Position numbers and translations under genes: made by a program
Notes under the pieces: model-generated
The model's input: only the letters and a program-made list of their open reading frames with translations
Databases searched by the model: none
Told to the model about the DNA's origin: nothing
Part shown: piece by piece, positions 1 to 11,360 of the stretch
Layout of the letters: each line of letters begins with the position of its first letter
Numbering within the stretch: the stretch's first letter is position 1
Assembly: GCF_019722725.1 (NCBI RefSeq)
Contig: NZ_CP077941.1
Span: 1,302,001-1,366,000, forward strand
DNA length: 64,000 nucleotides
Direction of reading: 5' to 3'
DNA from: Vreelandella profundi
GTDB lineage: Bacteria; Pseudomonadota; Gammaproteobacteria; Pseudomonadales; Halomonadaceae

Positions 1-1122
1 TTGGAAGAGTTGCGGGCATTGCTTGCGGCTCATAAAGCAGAACTGGTCATCTTCAACCATAGCTTAAGCCCCTCTCAAGAGCGCAATGTTGAGCAAGAGC
101 TCAAATGCCGAGTGTTAGACCGTACCGGTCTTATTCTCGATATCTTTGCGCAGCGGGCACGAACTCATGAAGGTAAGCTGCAGGTAGAGCTTGCCCAGCT
201 TGAATATATGTCTACTCGCTTAGTGCGAGGCTGGACACACCTAGAGCGCCAAAAGGGCGGTATTGGCCTGCGCGGCCCGGGTGAGACACAGCTTGAAACT
301 GACCGACGCCTATTGCGTGGTCGGATTAAATCGATTCATAAGCGGCTTGATAAAGTGCGTAGCCAGCGAGACCAGAATCGTCGCGCCCGCGCTCGCGCTG
401 AAATCCACAGCGTCTCGTTAGTGGGTTATACCAACGCCGGTAAGTCAACGTTGTTTAACGCGTTAACCAACGCCGATGTGTATGCCGCGGATCAGCTGTT
501 CGCAACGCTGGACCCGACGCTACGCCGCCTGGAAATTGCAGACGTTGGCCCTGTGGTTATGGCAGATACGGTTGGTTTTATTCGCCATTTACCACATAAG
601 CTGGTTGAGGCGTTTCAGGCAACGCTGCAGGAGGCGTCCGAAGCTTCACTGCTGGTGCATGTTATTGACGCCGCGGATCCTGACCGCGAACTCAACGTGA
701 AGCAGGTAGAGTTAGTGCTAAAAGAGATCGGTGCTAACGATGTGCCGGTGCTCAAGGTTATGAATAAAATTGATAGGCTGGGCAGCGCGCCGCGCATAGA
801 GCGTGATGGCCAGGGCGTCCCGGAAGTCGTTTGGCTCTCGGCGCAGGAAGGGCAAGGCCTTGATTTGCTGCACGAAGCGCTCAGTGAGCGGTTGGCAAAC
901 GATGTCATTGGCTTTTCGCTGACACTCAGTCCTGAGCAAGGTAAGCTGCGTGCAGGGTTGCATGAGCTTAATGCCGTTCGCACAGAGTCCTTTGATGAGC
1001 AGGGTCATTCTGTATTGGGTGTGCGCCTGCCACGGCGTGATTTTAATCAGCTGATGGCGCAACTGGGCGAGCGCGCCAATACGTATCTACCTAAAGCACT
1101 ACGTGAAACCGATGAGTGGTAG
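1..1122 (+). CDS. hflX: GTPase HflX, 5' end cut by the window
   Basis: HflX is a ribosome-associated GTPase that splits or rescues stalled 70S ribosomes, notably after heat stress. The visible 373 codons hold the C-terminal part of the HflX N-domain (residues 1-130, including the family stretch around GLRGPGETQLETDRR) and the G domain: G1 GYTNAGKS at 142-149, G3 DTVGF at 189-193, G4 NKID at 255-258. The frame is open at base 1. E. coli HflX is 426 residues and aligns with about 55 extra N-terminal residues, so the real start lies upstream and the TTG at base 1 is not the start. hflK follows after 148 bases, the usual order downstream of hfq. Family assignment is secure. Confidence 0.96.
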   Translation: MEELRALLAAHKAELVIFNHSLSPSQERNVEQELKCRVLDRTGLILDIFAQRARTHEGKLQVELAQLEYMSTRLVRGWTHLERQKGGIGLRGPGETQLETDRRLLRGRIKSIHKRLDKVRSQRDQNRRARARAEIHSVSLVGYTNAGKSTLFNALTNADVYAADQLFATLDPTLRRLEIADVGPVVMADTVGFIRHLPHKLVEAFQATLQEASEASLLVHVIDAADPDRELNVKQVELVLKEIGANDVPVLKVMNKIDRLGSAPRIERDGQGVPEVVWLSAQEGQGLDLLHEALSERLANDVIGFSLTLSPEQGKLRAGLHELNAVRTESFDEQGHSVLGVRLPRRDFNQLMAQLGERANTYLPKALRETDEW

Positions 1123-1270
1123 TCTAGTTGTTAAGATATTCCGTGCACTGCCGGTTTTCTGTTTCGCATAAGAATGAGACAAGATTTATATAGCAACAAT
1201 ATCAAAACGCGACGGCTTCTCTTACCGGTGGAGTCACGTCCGTTAGTGAATTTCTTAGTGGAGACGATGT

Positions 1271-2560
1271 ATGGCCTGGAATGAGCCTGGTGGTGGGAAC
1301 AAGCACGACCCGTGGAGCAGCGGCGGCCGACGTGGTGGAAGCGACGGCGACAGAAGCCAAGATGGCAACAACGGCGGCAATAACGGCGGTGGCAACAACA
1401 ATGGTAATAAAGGGGGCAATAACCAAGGCCCGCCTGACCTTGATGAAGCGCTGAAGAAATTCCAGGAAAAGCTTAGCGGCATCTTTGGCGGTGGCAAGAA
1501 GAGCGGCGGTAAAAAAAGTGATGGGGGCGGTAGCGGTAAAAACCGTAATCCTCTTGCTTTGCCAGGTCTGCTGATTGTCGTTGCGCTGGCTATCTGGGCT
1601 GCCATGGGTTTCTACCTCGTTGACCAATCTGAGCGCGGCGTTGTACTGCGCTTCGGTGAATTCCAGGGGATTGTCGACCCAGGCCTTCAGTGGAACCCAC
1701 CGCTGATAGACGAAGTGCGTATGGTTAACGTGACGCGGGTGCGTTCGCTGACACAAATGCAGTCGATGCTGACGCGTGATGAAAATATTGTAGAAGTGGA
1801 AATTTCGGCGCAGTACCAGGTCGCTAACCCTCGCGATTTTGTACTAAACGTGCGTGATCCCGCCATTTCGATTGAAAACGCGCTGGACTCTGCACTGCGT
1901 CACGTGGTCGGCGGTACCGATATGATCGATATCCTTACCTCTGGGCGTGAAATTTTGGGCAGCTCTGTGTCAAGTCGTCTGCAGTCTTACCTCGACAACT
2001 ATGGTGCCGGTATTCGTCTGCAAACTATCAACATTGAGTCTACCTCTGCGCCTGGGCCCGTTATCGATGCCTTTGATGACGTTATCCGCGCTCGTGAGGA
2101 TCGTCAGCGTACGATCAACGAAGGGATGGCTTATGCGAACGCTATCATTCCTGCGGCTCAAGGTCAGGCGCAGCGTGTGGTAGAGCAGGGTCAAGGTTAT
2201 CGCGAATCGGTTGTCGCCGAGGCGCAGGGTCAGGCCAACCGATTTAACTCGCTGTTGACCGAGTACCGTAATTCGCCTGAGACCATGCGTGAGCGTATGT
2301 ACTTAGACACGATCGAAGACGTGTTCAGCAGTACGCCTAAAGTGCTGTTAGACGTCAGCGAGAACGCGCCTTTGATGTATCTCCCGCTAGATCAGATGCG
2401 TGGCGGCAGCGGCGGTAATCGAACTGGCTCGTCGTCTAATAGCAGTAGTGATGGCAGTCAAGAGCAATTAGATCCTGATGTGATTGAGCGTTTGCGCAGC
2501 ACGCAGAGCAGCTCTTCAGGCAATACCAATAGTAGCTCCATCCGCAGGGAGGGCCGGTAA
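1271..2560 (+). CDS. hflK: HflK, membrane SPFH protein, modulator of FtsH
   Basis: HflK pairs with HflC in a large inner-membrane SPFH cage, facing the periplasm, that surrounds the FtsH protease and modulates its choice of substrates. The 429-residue product has a cytoplasmic Gly/Asn-rich N-terminus (about residues 7-90, containing the family signature NQGPPDLDE at 51-59), one membrane segment at about 96-115, the band-7/SPFH domain from about 118, and an Ala/Gln-rich coiled coil followed by a Ser/Asn-rich tail. The start is supported by GGAG nine bases upstream. hflC starts directly after the stop codon, so the two are surely co-transcribed. The low-complexity N-terminus is somewhat longer than in E. 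coli. Confidence 0.97.
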   Translation: MAWNEPGGGNKHDPWSSGGRRGGSDGDRSQDGNNGGNNGGGNNNGNKGGNNQGPPDLDEALKKFQEKLSGIFGGGKKSGGKKSDGGGSGKNRNPLALPGLLIVVALAIWAAMGFYLVDQSERGVVLRFGEFQGIVDPGLQWNPPLIDEVRMVNVTRVRSLTQMQSMLTRDENIVEVEISAQYQVANPRDFVLNVRDPAISIENALDSALRHVVGGTDMIDILTSGREILGSSVSSRLQSYLDNYGAGIRLQTINIESTSAPGPVIDAFDDVIRAREDRQRTINEGMAYANAIIPAAQGQAQRVVEQGQGYRESVVAEAQGQANRFNSLLTEYRNSPETMRERMYLDTIEDVFSSTPKVLLDVSENAPLMYLPLDQMRGGSGGNRTGSSSNSSSDGSQEQLDPDVIERLRSTQSSSSGNTNSSSIRREGR

Positions 2561-3457
2561 ATGATTAATAATCGATCCTTACTAGTGGTTGGTGTTTTAG
2601 CCGCAGTCGCATGGCTTGCGAGCAACACTCTGTACGTCGTTGACGAAACCGAGCGCGCTGTTAAATTGCGTTTTGGTGAAGTCGTTGAAGAAAATATTCA
2701 GCCTGGTTTGCACGCAAAAGTGCCCATTGCCCAGACGATCCGTAAGTTTGATACTCGCTTACTGACACTGGATACTGATACCAGCCGCTATCTGACGCTT
2801 GAGCAGAAAGCGGTCATCGTAGATTCCTACGTGAAATGGCAGGTCATTAACCCCACTCGTTACTACGAAGCAACGGCTGGCGATGAAATGATGGCCGTTC
2901 GCTTGATTCAGCCGCGCGTTGACGAAAGCCTGCGTAACGAGTTTGGCCGTCTTAATCTCCAAGAAATTATCGCTGAGCGTCGCGATGACCTGATGGTTGG
3001 GCCAACCGCTGAGCTTGATGAGCTGATGCGCGAAGAGCTAGGCGTGGCCATCCGGGATATTCGTATTAAGCGAATCGACTTGCCCGAAGACGTTTCCGCT
3101 GCAGTTTTCGAGCGTATGCGTTCTGAGCGTGAGCGTGAAGCTCGCGAGTGGCGCGCTCAGGGTCAAGAAGAGGCGGAGCGTATTCGCGCTAACGCGGATC
3201 GTCGCCGTCAGGTATTGCTTGCCCAGGCTAACGAACGTTCTGAAACGTTACGTGGTGAGGGTGATGCGCAGGCCGCTGCGATCTTCTCCGAAGCCTATGG
3301 CCAAGATCAGGAGTTCTTTTCTTTCTGGCGCAGCCTGGATGCCTATCGCGCAAGCTTCTCTGGCGATGGCAATTTGATGGTTTTAGAGCCTAATAGCGAT
3401 TTCTTCCGCTACTTGCGTAGCGCTGATCCAGAAAGTGGTGAAGACACAGGCGAATAA
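2561..3457 (+). CDS. hflC: HflC, membrane SPFH protein, modulator of FtsH
   Basis: HflC is the partner of HflK in the FtsH-HflKC complex. The 298-residue protein begins with a single signal-anchor membrane helix (residues 4-24) followed by the SPFH domain (VDETERAVKLRFGEV at about 28-42) and an Arg/Glu/Ala-rich helical region (about 185-250). The ATG abuts the hflK stop without a gap, which indicates translational coupling. A rho-independent terminator about 85 bases downstream closes the operon. Length is close to the family norm (E. coli 334). Confidence 0.97.
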   Translation: MINNRSLLVVGVLAAVAWLASNTLYVVDETERAVKLRFGEVVEENIQPGLHAKVPIAQTIRKFDTRLLTLDTDTSRYLTLEQKAVIVDSYVKWQVINPTRYYEATAGDEMMAVRLIQPRVDESLRNEFGRLNLQEIIAERRDDLMVGPTAELDELMREELGVAIRDIRIKRIDLPEDVSAAVFERMRSEREREAREWRAQGQEEAERIRANADRRRQVLLAQANERSETLRGEGDAQAAAIFSEAYGQDQEFFSFWRSLDAYRASFSGDGNLMVLEPNSDFFRYLRSADPESGEDTGE

Positions 3458-3543
3458 TTCGCAGGTGTTCGTGGTGGTCCTCGTCTTAGCTGGTTGACGG
3501 CCAGGCGGGGTTCACCTAGCCAATAAACGTGATAGAATTTGTT

Positions 3544-3567
3544 AACCGGGCGTCGCCCGGTTTTTTT
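3544..3567 (+). terminator. Rho-independent terminator after hflC
   Basis: A GC-rich hairpin (ACCGGGC, loop GTC, GCCCGGT) is followed directly by seven T. It separates the hflX-hflK-hflC unit from hisZ, so hisZ-purA should have a promoter between about 3568 and 3657. Confidence 0.9.
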
Positions 3568-3657
3568 GTGGCCCTCATTTAATGCGAGCGGCATCGACGG
3601 TCGTGAGCCGTTACTGCTTGAATTTGTTGGGCCTTCATCGTCTGTAGGATTGTTTAC

Positions 3658-6149
<2,492 letters not shown>

Positions 6150-6188
6150 TGATGGGTAGCGCAGGCTGAACGTCAGCCAGTGGACGCG

Positions 6189-6219
6189 AAAAGGGGCAAT
6201 TTAATTGCCCCTTTTTTTA
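6189..6219. terminator. Bidirectional rho-independent terminator, purA/cobO
   Basis: The hairpin AAAAGGGGCAAT/ATTGCCCCTTTT has a T tract on the forward strand and an A tract on the other side. It can therefore stop both purA and the convergent cobO. Confidence 0.9.
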
Positions 6220-6273
6220 TAGTTAAAATAGCGTGCTGAAAATCGCGTCTTTAAAACCGATTTTTACGGAAGG

Positions 6274-6873
6274 CTAGTAGTCGATACCTCTACGCGCTTG
6301 AAGTCCGTTGTTGAAAGCATGGCGGACTTCCTGCATTTCGGTCACCGTATCGGCCATGGCGACTAGCTCGCGATGAGCATTACGACCGGTAATGATGACC
6401 GTCTGTTCCGGCGGGCGATTCTCCAGCGCCTGTTTCACCGTTTCAATCTCTAAATAGCCAAACTTGAGCATGTAGGTAATTTCATCCAGCACCACTAGGT
6501 AGGTCTCTGGGTCGGCCAGCATGCGCTCGGCCTCTTTCCATACCGCGTGGCAGGCGTCGGTATCCGCCTGTCGGTTTTGCGTATCCCAGGTAAAGCCTGT
6601 GGCCATAATCGCTACTTTTAAATGGCTGTCTTCTTCTAAGCGATTGCGCTCGCCACACTCCCATAATCCTTTGATAAACTGCACAACTGCCACGTTATAA
6701 CCATAGCCCAAGGCGCGGGTCACCGTTCCCCAGGCTGCCGTGGTTTTGCCTTTCCCATTGCCGGTGTTGACAATAATAAGGCCGCGCTGCTCATTGGCGC
6801 TGGCGACTTTCTCATCTACGCGCGCTTTGAGCTTCTCCATCGATGCTTTGTGGCGGGTGTCGCGATCGCTCAT
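6274..6873 (-). CDS. cobO: Cob(I)alamin adenosyltransferase (CobO/BtuR type)
   Basis: The enzyme transfers the adenosyl group of ATP to the cobalt of cob(I)alamin or corrinoids, giving adenosylcobalamin. The 199-residue product has the P-loop GNGKGKTT at 38-45 near an N-terminal helix, as in the BtuR/CobA family (E. coli 196 residues). The chosen ATG has an AGGAGG sequence six bases upstream. A further upstream ATG at 6912 lacks one. No other cobalamin gene lies nearby and I saw no cobalamin riboswitch in the 246-base gap upstream, so this may serve scavenging or a pathway encoded elsewhere. The symbol btuR is equally valid. Confidence 0.95.
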   Translation of the reverse strand: MSDRDTRHKASMEKLKARVDEKVASANEQRGLIIVNTGNGKGKTTAAWGTVTRALGYGYNVAVVQFIKGLWECGERNRLEEDSHLKVAIMATGFTWDTQNRQADTDACHAVWKEAERMLADPETYLVVLDEITYMLKFGYLEIETVKQALENRPPEQTVIITGRNAHRELVAMADTVTEMQEVRHAFNNGLQARRGIDY

Positions 6874-7119
6874 GGTGCCTCCTAAAAAGCGCTTACTCTG
6901 GAAAGTGGTCAAGATAGCGCATTAGCGTAAGCCATCTACTTTGCATTGAACATTCTTTTGAGTCAGCTTTTGAGTAGCTTCTGTACAACTAATTATGAAC
7001 TTATGTTAGGCATTGTTTAGTTAATAGGTGCTTAAAACACACAACAAGACGAAGAGAATTGGCCGGTAGGGGGCTGCCTGCTCTAGAATGGTGGGCCATG
7101 TCTTGTCAGGAATTGAATC
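6874..7119. other. AT-rich divergent gap between cobO and yajQ
   Basis: This 246-base gap is visibly richer in A and T than its flanks and must hold promoters for both genes. A TAGAAT box at 7084-7089 could be the yajQ -10 element, but the matching -35 is poor. I see no RNA gene or riboswitch in it. Confidence 0.35.
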
Positions 7120-7605
7120 ATGCCCTCATTTGATATTGTCTCAGAGTTCGATCAGCACGAAGGTGCTAACGCCGTTGATCAGGCAAACCGCGAAGTGCAG
7201 TCTCGCTTTGACTTTAAAGGCGTCAATGCCATCTTCACACTTGAAGCCGATAAAGTGCAGCTAGAAGCGGACGTTGATTTCCAGCTCAAGCAAATGCTGG
7301 ACGTACTGCGCGGCCGGCTAATTGCTCGCGGCATTGATGCTCGCTGCATGGATATTCAAGATCCCGTGCTTTCCGGCGTTAAGGCGCGCCAAGAAGTGGC
7401 GCTAAAGCAGGGGCTTGATGCGGCAGAGGCAAAAGATGTGGTCAAGCGCATCAAAGCCAGCAAGTTAAAAGTACAGGCGCAAATTCAAGGTGAGAAAGTG
7501 CGCGTCACGGGTAAAAAACGCGATGATTTACAAGGGGTCATGGCGTTACTACGCGCTGAAGAAGGGCCCGACTTGCCGCTGCAGTTTGATAACTTTCGCG
7601 ACTAG
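7120..7605 (+). CDS. yajQ: YajQ family nucleotide-binding protein
   Basis: YajQ proteins are small soluble proteins with two ferredoxin-like folds. Members in Xanthomonas and Pseudomonas bind cyclic di-GMP, and E. coli YajQ binds nucleotides and RNA. The 161-residue product starts MPSFDIVSEFDQHE and contains SRFDFKGV (about 28-35) and KVRVTGKKRDDLQ (about 127-139), all diagnostic. It stands alone between cobO and pepN. The exact role in this organism cannot be read from the sequence. Confidence 0.95.
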   Translation: MPSFDIVSEFDQHEGANAVDQANREVQSRFDFKGVNAIFTLEADKVQLEADVDFQLKQMLDVLRGRLIARGIDARCMDIQDPVLSGVKARQEVALKQGLDAAEAKDVVKRIKASKLKVQAQIQGEKVRVTGKKRDDLQGVMALLRAEEGPDLPLQFDNFRD

Positions 7606-7685
7606 TACGAGGGATTTAACGTAGTCCATCGCCATCGCCCTCATTTAATCATGTGAATGATCGTTTTAAACAGGAGTCATGCACT

Positions 7686-10316
7686 ATGTCTGATCCGCAG
7701 CCGGTTTTTTTAAGCGACTACCAGCCACCCGCCTACCGGGTTACCCATGCCGAGCTGACGTTTGATCTTGACCCCGCCGCGACCCGTGTGAAAGCGCGCC
7801 TATCGATTGAACGTCATGCGGACGCTGACGCCGACGCGCCGCTACTATTAAACGGCGAGCACTTAAAACTGATTTCCCTCGCCATTGATGAAACGGCGCT
7901 GGAGGCATCGTCGTACAAGCTTGATGACAAGTGCCTGCGTATTGCCCAGGTGCCTGAACTGTTTGTGTTGGAAAGCGACGTTGAAATTGCTCCGCAGGCT
8001 AACACGGCGTTAGAAGGTCTTTATCAATCTAACGGTATGTACTGTACCCAGTGCGAGGCTGAAGGTTTTAGGCGCATTACGTTTTATCCTGATCGTCCCG
8101 ATGTCATGGCGACGTTTAAGGTAACCGTTATTGGAGACCGTCAGCGTGAGCCGGTGCTGCTCGCCAACGGTAACCCGATTGAGCGCGGTGACTTAGAAGG
8201 CGGCCGCCATTTTGCTACGTGGGAAGATCCACATCCCAAGCCCAGTTACCTGTTTGCGCTGGTGGCAGGAGACCTTCAGTGCGTCGAAGACTACTTCACC
8301 ACCATGAGTGGGCGTGAGGTCACGCTGCAGATTTGGGTCGAAAAAGACAATCTCGATAAAACTGAGCATGCGATGTCGTCGTTAAAGCGAGCGATGGCAT
8401 GGGATGAGCAGGCCTACGGCCGTGAGTATGATCTTGATCTGTTTATGATCGTTGCCGTCAATGATTTCAATATGGGGGCAATGGAAAATAAAGGCCTCAA
8501 TATTTTTAACTCCGCCGCCGTATTAACGCATCCTCATACCGCCACCGATGCAGCGTTTCAGAATGTAGAAGGCATTGTGGCACACGAGTACTTTCATAAC
8601 TGGTCCGGCAATCGGGTGACGTGCCGGGACTGGTTTCAGCTCTCACTGAAAGAAGGTTTTACGGTCTTTCGTGATCAGTGCTTCTCGGCGGATACGAACT
8701 CTGCGCCGGTTAAGCGTATTCAAGACGTGTCTTTTTTCCGTACTGCGCAGTTTGCCGAAGATGCTGGCCCCACTGCGCACCCGATCCGCCCCGACCGCTT
8801 TATTGAAATTACCAATTTCTACACCCTGACGATTTACGAGAAGGGTGCCGAAGTTGTACGCATGCTGCGTAATTTGGTTGGTGAAGAGCGTTTTCGTCAG
8901 GGCTCTGACCTTTACTTTGAGCGTTTCGACGGGCAAGCGGTAACGATTGGAGACTTTGTTGGCTGTATGGCGGAGGTTTCCGGCCAGGATTTTAGTCAGT
9001 TCATGCGCTGGTACTCTCAGGCGGGAACGCCGGATATTGATGCTCACGGCGAGTACGACTACGTTCACGGTGAATATCGTCTAACGCTTCGCCAGCGCAC
9101 GCCGGCAACACCAGGGCAGCCGGACAAGCTGGCGCTGCATATTCCTGTGCGTATGGGGCTCGTCGGCACTAAGTCTGGGCAAGACCTCACGCTGACACTA
9201 AATGGTGAAAAATTAGGCAAAGATGCGGTTATTCATCTGCGTGACGATGAGCAGACGTTCATCTTTACCGATGTGGCTGAAGCGCCCGTGCCGTCACTGC
9301 TGCGAGAGTTTTCTGCACCTGTGAAGCTGCACTATCCCTACTCGCGAGAAGATCTGGCGTTTTTGTTAACCCATGATAGCGATGGCTTCAATCGTTGGGA
9401 TGCAGGTCAGCGCCTCGCATTATTGGCATTAGATGACCTTATCGCTGCACATCGCAACGGCGTGGAAAAGGTCATGGATAGCCGCGTGATAGACGCCTTT
9501 AAGACGCTTTTGACCGGTTCAATGAGTGATAAGGCGGTACTGGCAGAGATGCTAACGCTGCCTTCTGAAGCGTATATTGCCGAGCAGCAGCCCATCGTTG
9601 ATGTCGATGCTATTCATGCTGCCCGTGAGTTTGTGCGCCAGTCGCTGGCGGTGGCTCTGCGTAAAGAGTTTATCGCTGTTTACGAAGCCAATGTGACTGA
9701 GCAGCAATACGCGCCGACGCCAGAGCAAATTGCCCAGCGCAGCCTGAAGAACGTTGCACTCAGCTACTTGATGTCGATTGAAGATGAACAGGGCTTGGCA
9801 CTGTGCGAAGCGCAGTTCAGCGCCGACCATAACATGACCGATGTGCGTCAAGCGCTTACGTTAATGGTGCACAGTGATCGTGATGACTTGGCGTCGCCGG
9901 CGCTAAAAGCATTTGGAGAAAAGTGGGCGCACGACCCTTTAGTGATGGACCAGTGGTTCACTATTCAGGTATCGCGCCCTCAGGCCGATGTTTTAGAGCG
10001 CGTTAAGTATTTAATGCAGCACCCTGCGTTTTCGCTTAAAAATCCCAATAAGGTTCGCGCACTGATTGGCGCATTTGCTCAGAACCGGGTTAATTTCCAC
10101 CGCTTGGATGGCCAGGGCTATCAATTGCTGACCGATGTGGTGATTGAGCTCAACCGCCTTAACCCTGAAATTGCAGCACGTCTGATTACGCCGTTAACAC
10201 GCTGGCAGCGCTTCGATGAAACCCGTCAGGGATTAATGCGGTCTCAACTTGAGCGTATTCAAAAAGAGCCGCTATCTTCAAATGTATATGAAGTGGTCGA
10301 GAAGGCGTTGGCATGA
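7686..10316 (+). CDS. pepN: Aminopeptidase N (M1 zinc metallopeptidase)
   Basis: PepN is the main broad-specificity cytosolic aminopeptidase, which completes peptide breakdown. The 876-residue product (E. coli 870) shows the substrate-binding GAMEN motif at 264-268, the zinc site HEYFH at 300-304 and the third zinc ligand Glu323. The large C-terminal alpha-helical domain (about 540-876) is complete. The start MSDPQPVFLSDYQPP is preceded by AGGAG nine bases upstream. An in-frame ATG 11 codons earlier is less likely. The neighbouring yegS-like gene starts 41 bases downstream. Confidence 0.97.
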   Translation: MSDPQPVFLSDYQPPAYRVTHAELTFDLDPAATRVKARLSIERHADADADAPLLLNGEHLKLISLAIDETALEASSYKLDDKCLRIAQVPELFVLESDVEIAPQANTALEGLYQSNGMYCTQCEAEGFRRITFYPDRPDVMATFKVTVIGDRQREPVLLANGNPIERGDLEGGRHFATWEDPHPKPSYLFALVAGDLQCVEDYFTTMSGREVTLQIWVEKDNLDKTEHAMSSLKRAMAWDEQAYGREYDLDLFMIVAVNDFNMGAMENKGLNIFNSAAVLTHPHTATDAAFQNVEGIVAHEYFHNWSGNRVTCRDWFQLSLKEGFTVFRDQCFSADTNSAPVKRIQDVSFFRTAQFAEDAGPTAHPIRPDRFIEITNFYTLTIYEKGAEVVRMLRNLVGEERFRQGSDLYFERFDGQAVTIGDFVGCMAEVSGQDFSQFMRWYSQAGTPDIDAHGEYDYVHGEYRLTLRQRTPATPGQPDKLALHIPVRMGLVGTKSGQDLTLTLNGEKLGKDAVIHLRDDEQTFIFTDVAEAPVPSLLREFSAPVKLHYPYSREDLAFLLTHDSDGFNRWDAGQRLALLALDDLIAAHRNGVEKVMDSRVIDAFKTLLTGSMSDKAVLAEMLTLPSEAYIAEQQPIVDVDAIHAAREFVRQSLAVALRKEFIAVYEANVTEQQYAPTPEQIAQRSLKNVALSYLMSIEDEQGLALCEAQFSADHNMTDVRQALTLMVHSDRDDLASPALKAFGEKWAHDPLVMDQWFTIQVSRPQADVLERVKYLMQHPAFSLKNPNKVRALIGAFAQNRVNFHRLDGQGYQLLTDVVIELNRLNPEIAARLITPLTRWQRFDETRQGLMRSQLERIQKEPLSSNVYEVVEKALA

Positions 10317-10357
10317 CGGTAAGCAACGGTGGTTAACCAAGGAAAGGAACAATAACG

Positions 10358-11317
10358 GTGACAGACTCTCAGCAGCATTATTTACTCATTATTAATGGTA
10401 AATCTGCCGGTAACCCGGCATTGCGCGACGCCGTTGATGAGCAGCGCCAAGCAGGGATGCTAATCACCGTTCGCGCTACTTGGGAAGGTGGCGATGCTGC
10501 TGATATCGCTGAGCAGTCAGCGGGGATGGGGATCACACATGTGATTGCCTGTGGCGGGGATGGCACCGTTAGCGAGGCCATGAATGGCTTGATGCGGCTG
10601 CCCCACGATCATCGCCCGGCACTGGGTATTGTGCCACTGGGCAGCGCTAATGATTTTGCTACCTCCGTAGGCTTGCCTTTAGAGCCAGGCCCGGCGTTAG
10701 CGGCAGCGATGACGCTAACCTCGCACCCCATTGACGTTGTACGCGTGACGGCAGGCAGGGATGGCGAGTCGACGACCAGCTATTATGTCAACATGACCAC
10801 CGGCGGTTTTGGCGCTGAAATTACCTCCTCAACGCCCAAAACGCTCAAGCGTTTGCTGGGCGGTGGCGCCTATTCGCTGATGGGCGCATTAAAGGCTTGG
10901 CGCCATCGCAGCTATCGCGGCAATCTTCACTGGGATGGCAAGGAGGAGAGCGCTTCGCTGCTGCTACTGGCGCTGGGCAATGGCCGCCAGTCAGGCGGTG
11001 GGCAAGTGTTAGCGCCGCGCGCCAAGCTTGATGACGGGCGCTTGGATGTGCTGCTGGTGAAGGACTTTAATTCCGTTACCGAACTGACCAAGCTGATTGG
11101 TGAGCTGCAAGATTTCCCTTATGACGGAAAATTTGTTCGTTACTTCACCACTAGTCAACTGACGGTAACCACCCAGGCAGATGATCCTCCCTGGCCGCTC
11201 ACTCTAGACGGCGAGGCGCGCTGGTACGATCATTTCTGTGCTGAAGTGGTGCCGCTTGCGCTGCGCGTGCTGATACCCGAGGATTGCCCGTTGCTATCTT
11301 CCGCCCATCAGCATTAA
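10358..11317 (+). CDS. yegS: YegS-like lipid kinase (DAGK catalytic domain)
   Basis: This is a diacylglycerol-kinase-catalytic-domain protein of the YegS/DgkB/LCB5 superfamily. Members phosphorylate lipids such as phosphatidylglycerol or diacylglycerol using ATP. In the 319-residue product the nucleotide-binding GGDGT is at 66-70, followed by GIVPLGSANDFA (about 88-99) and GNGRQSGGGQ (about 207-216), all typical of YegS. The start is a GTG, with AGGAAAGGA eight to sixteen bases upstream. True substrate is not shown by sequence. Confidence 0.88.
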   Translation: MTDSQQHYLLIINGKSAGNPALRDAVDEQRQAGMLITVRATWEGGDAADIAEQSAGMGITHVIACGGDGTVSEAMNGLMRLPHDHRPALGIVPLGSANDFATSVGLPLEPGPALAAAMTLTSHPIDVVRVTAGRDGESTTSYYVNMTTGGFGAEITSSTPKTLKRLLGGGAYSLMGALKAWRHRSYRGNLHWDGKEESASLLLLALGNGRQSGGGQVLAPRAKLDDGRLDVLLVKDFNSVTELTKLIGELQDFPYDGKFVRYFTTSQLTVTTQADDPPWPLTLDGEARWYDHFCAEVVPLALRVLIPEDCPLLSSAHQH

Positions 11318-11360
11318 TGGGTGGACACAGAATTTTATTGTTATGAAGGAGACGTATCAA

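Noticed and set aside
1202..1756. A 184-codon reverse frame, and a Pro/Leu-rich one at 1255-1605, opposite hflK
   Set aside because: They mirror the Gly/Asn-rich coding repeat of hflK. There is no ribosome site or family match.
3458..3543. Possible tRNA-like GGTTCACC sequence after hflC
   Set aside because: It has no acceptor stem, anticodon arm or CCA end. It is just spacer before the terminator.
6874..7119. Cobalamin riboswitch in front of cobO
   Set aside because: I could not find the conserved B12-box or the expected pseudoknot elements on the reverse strand.
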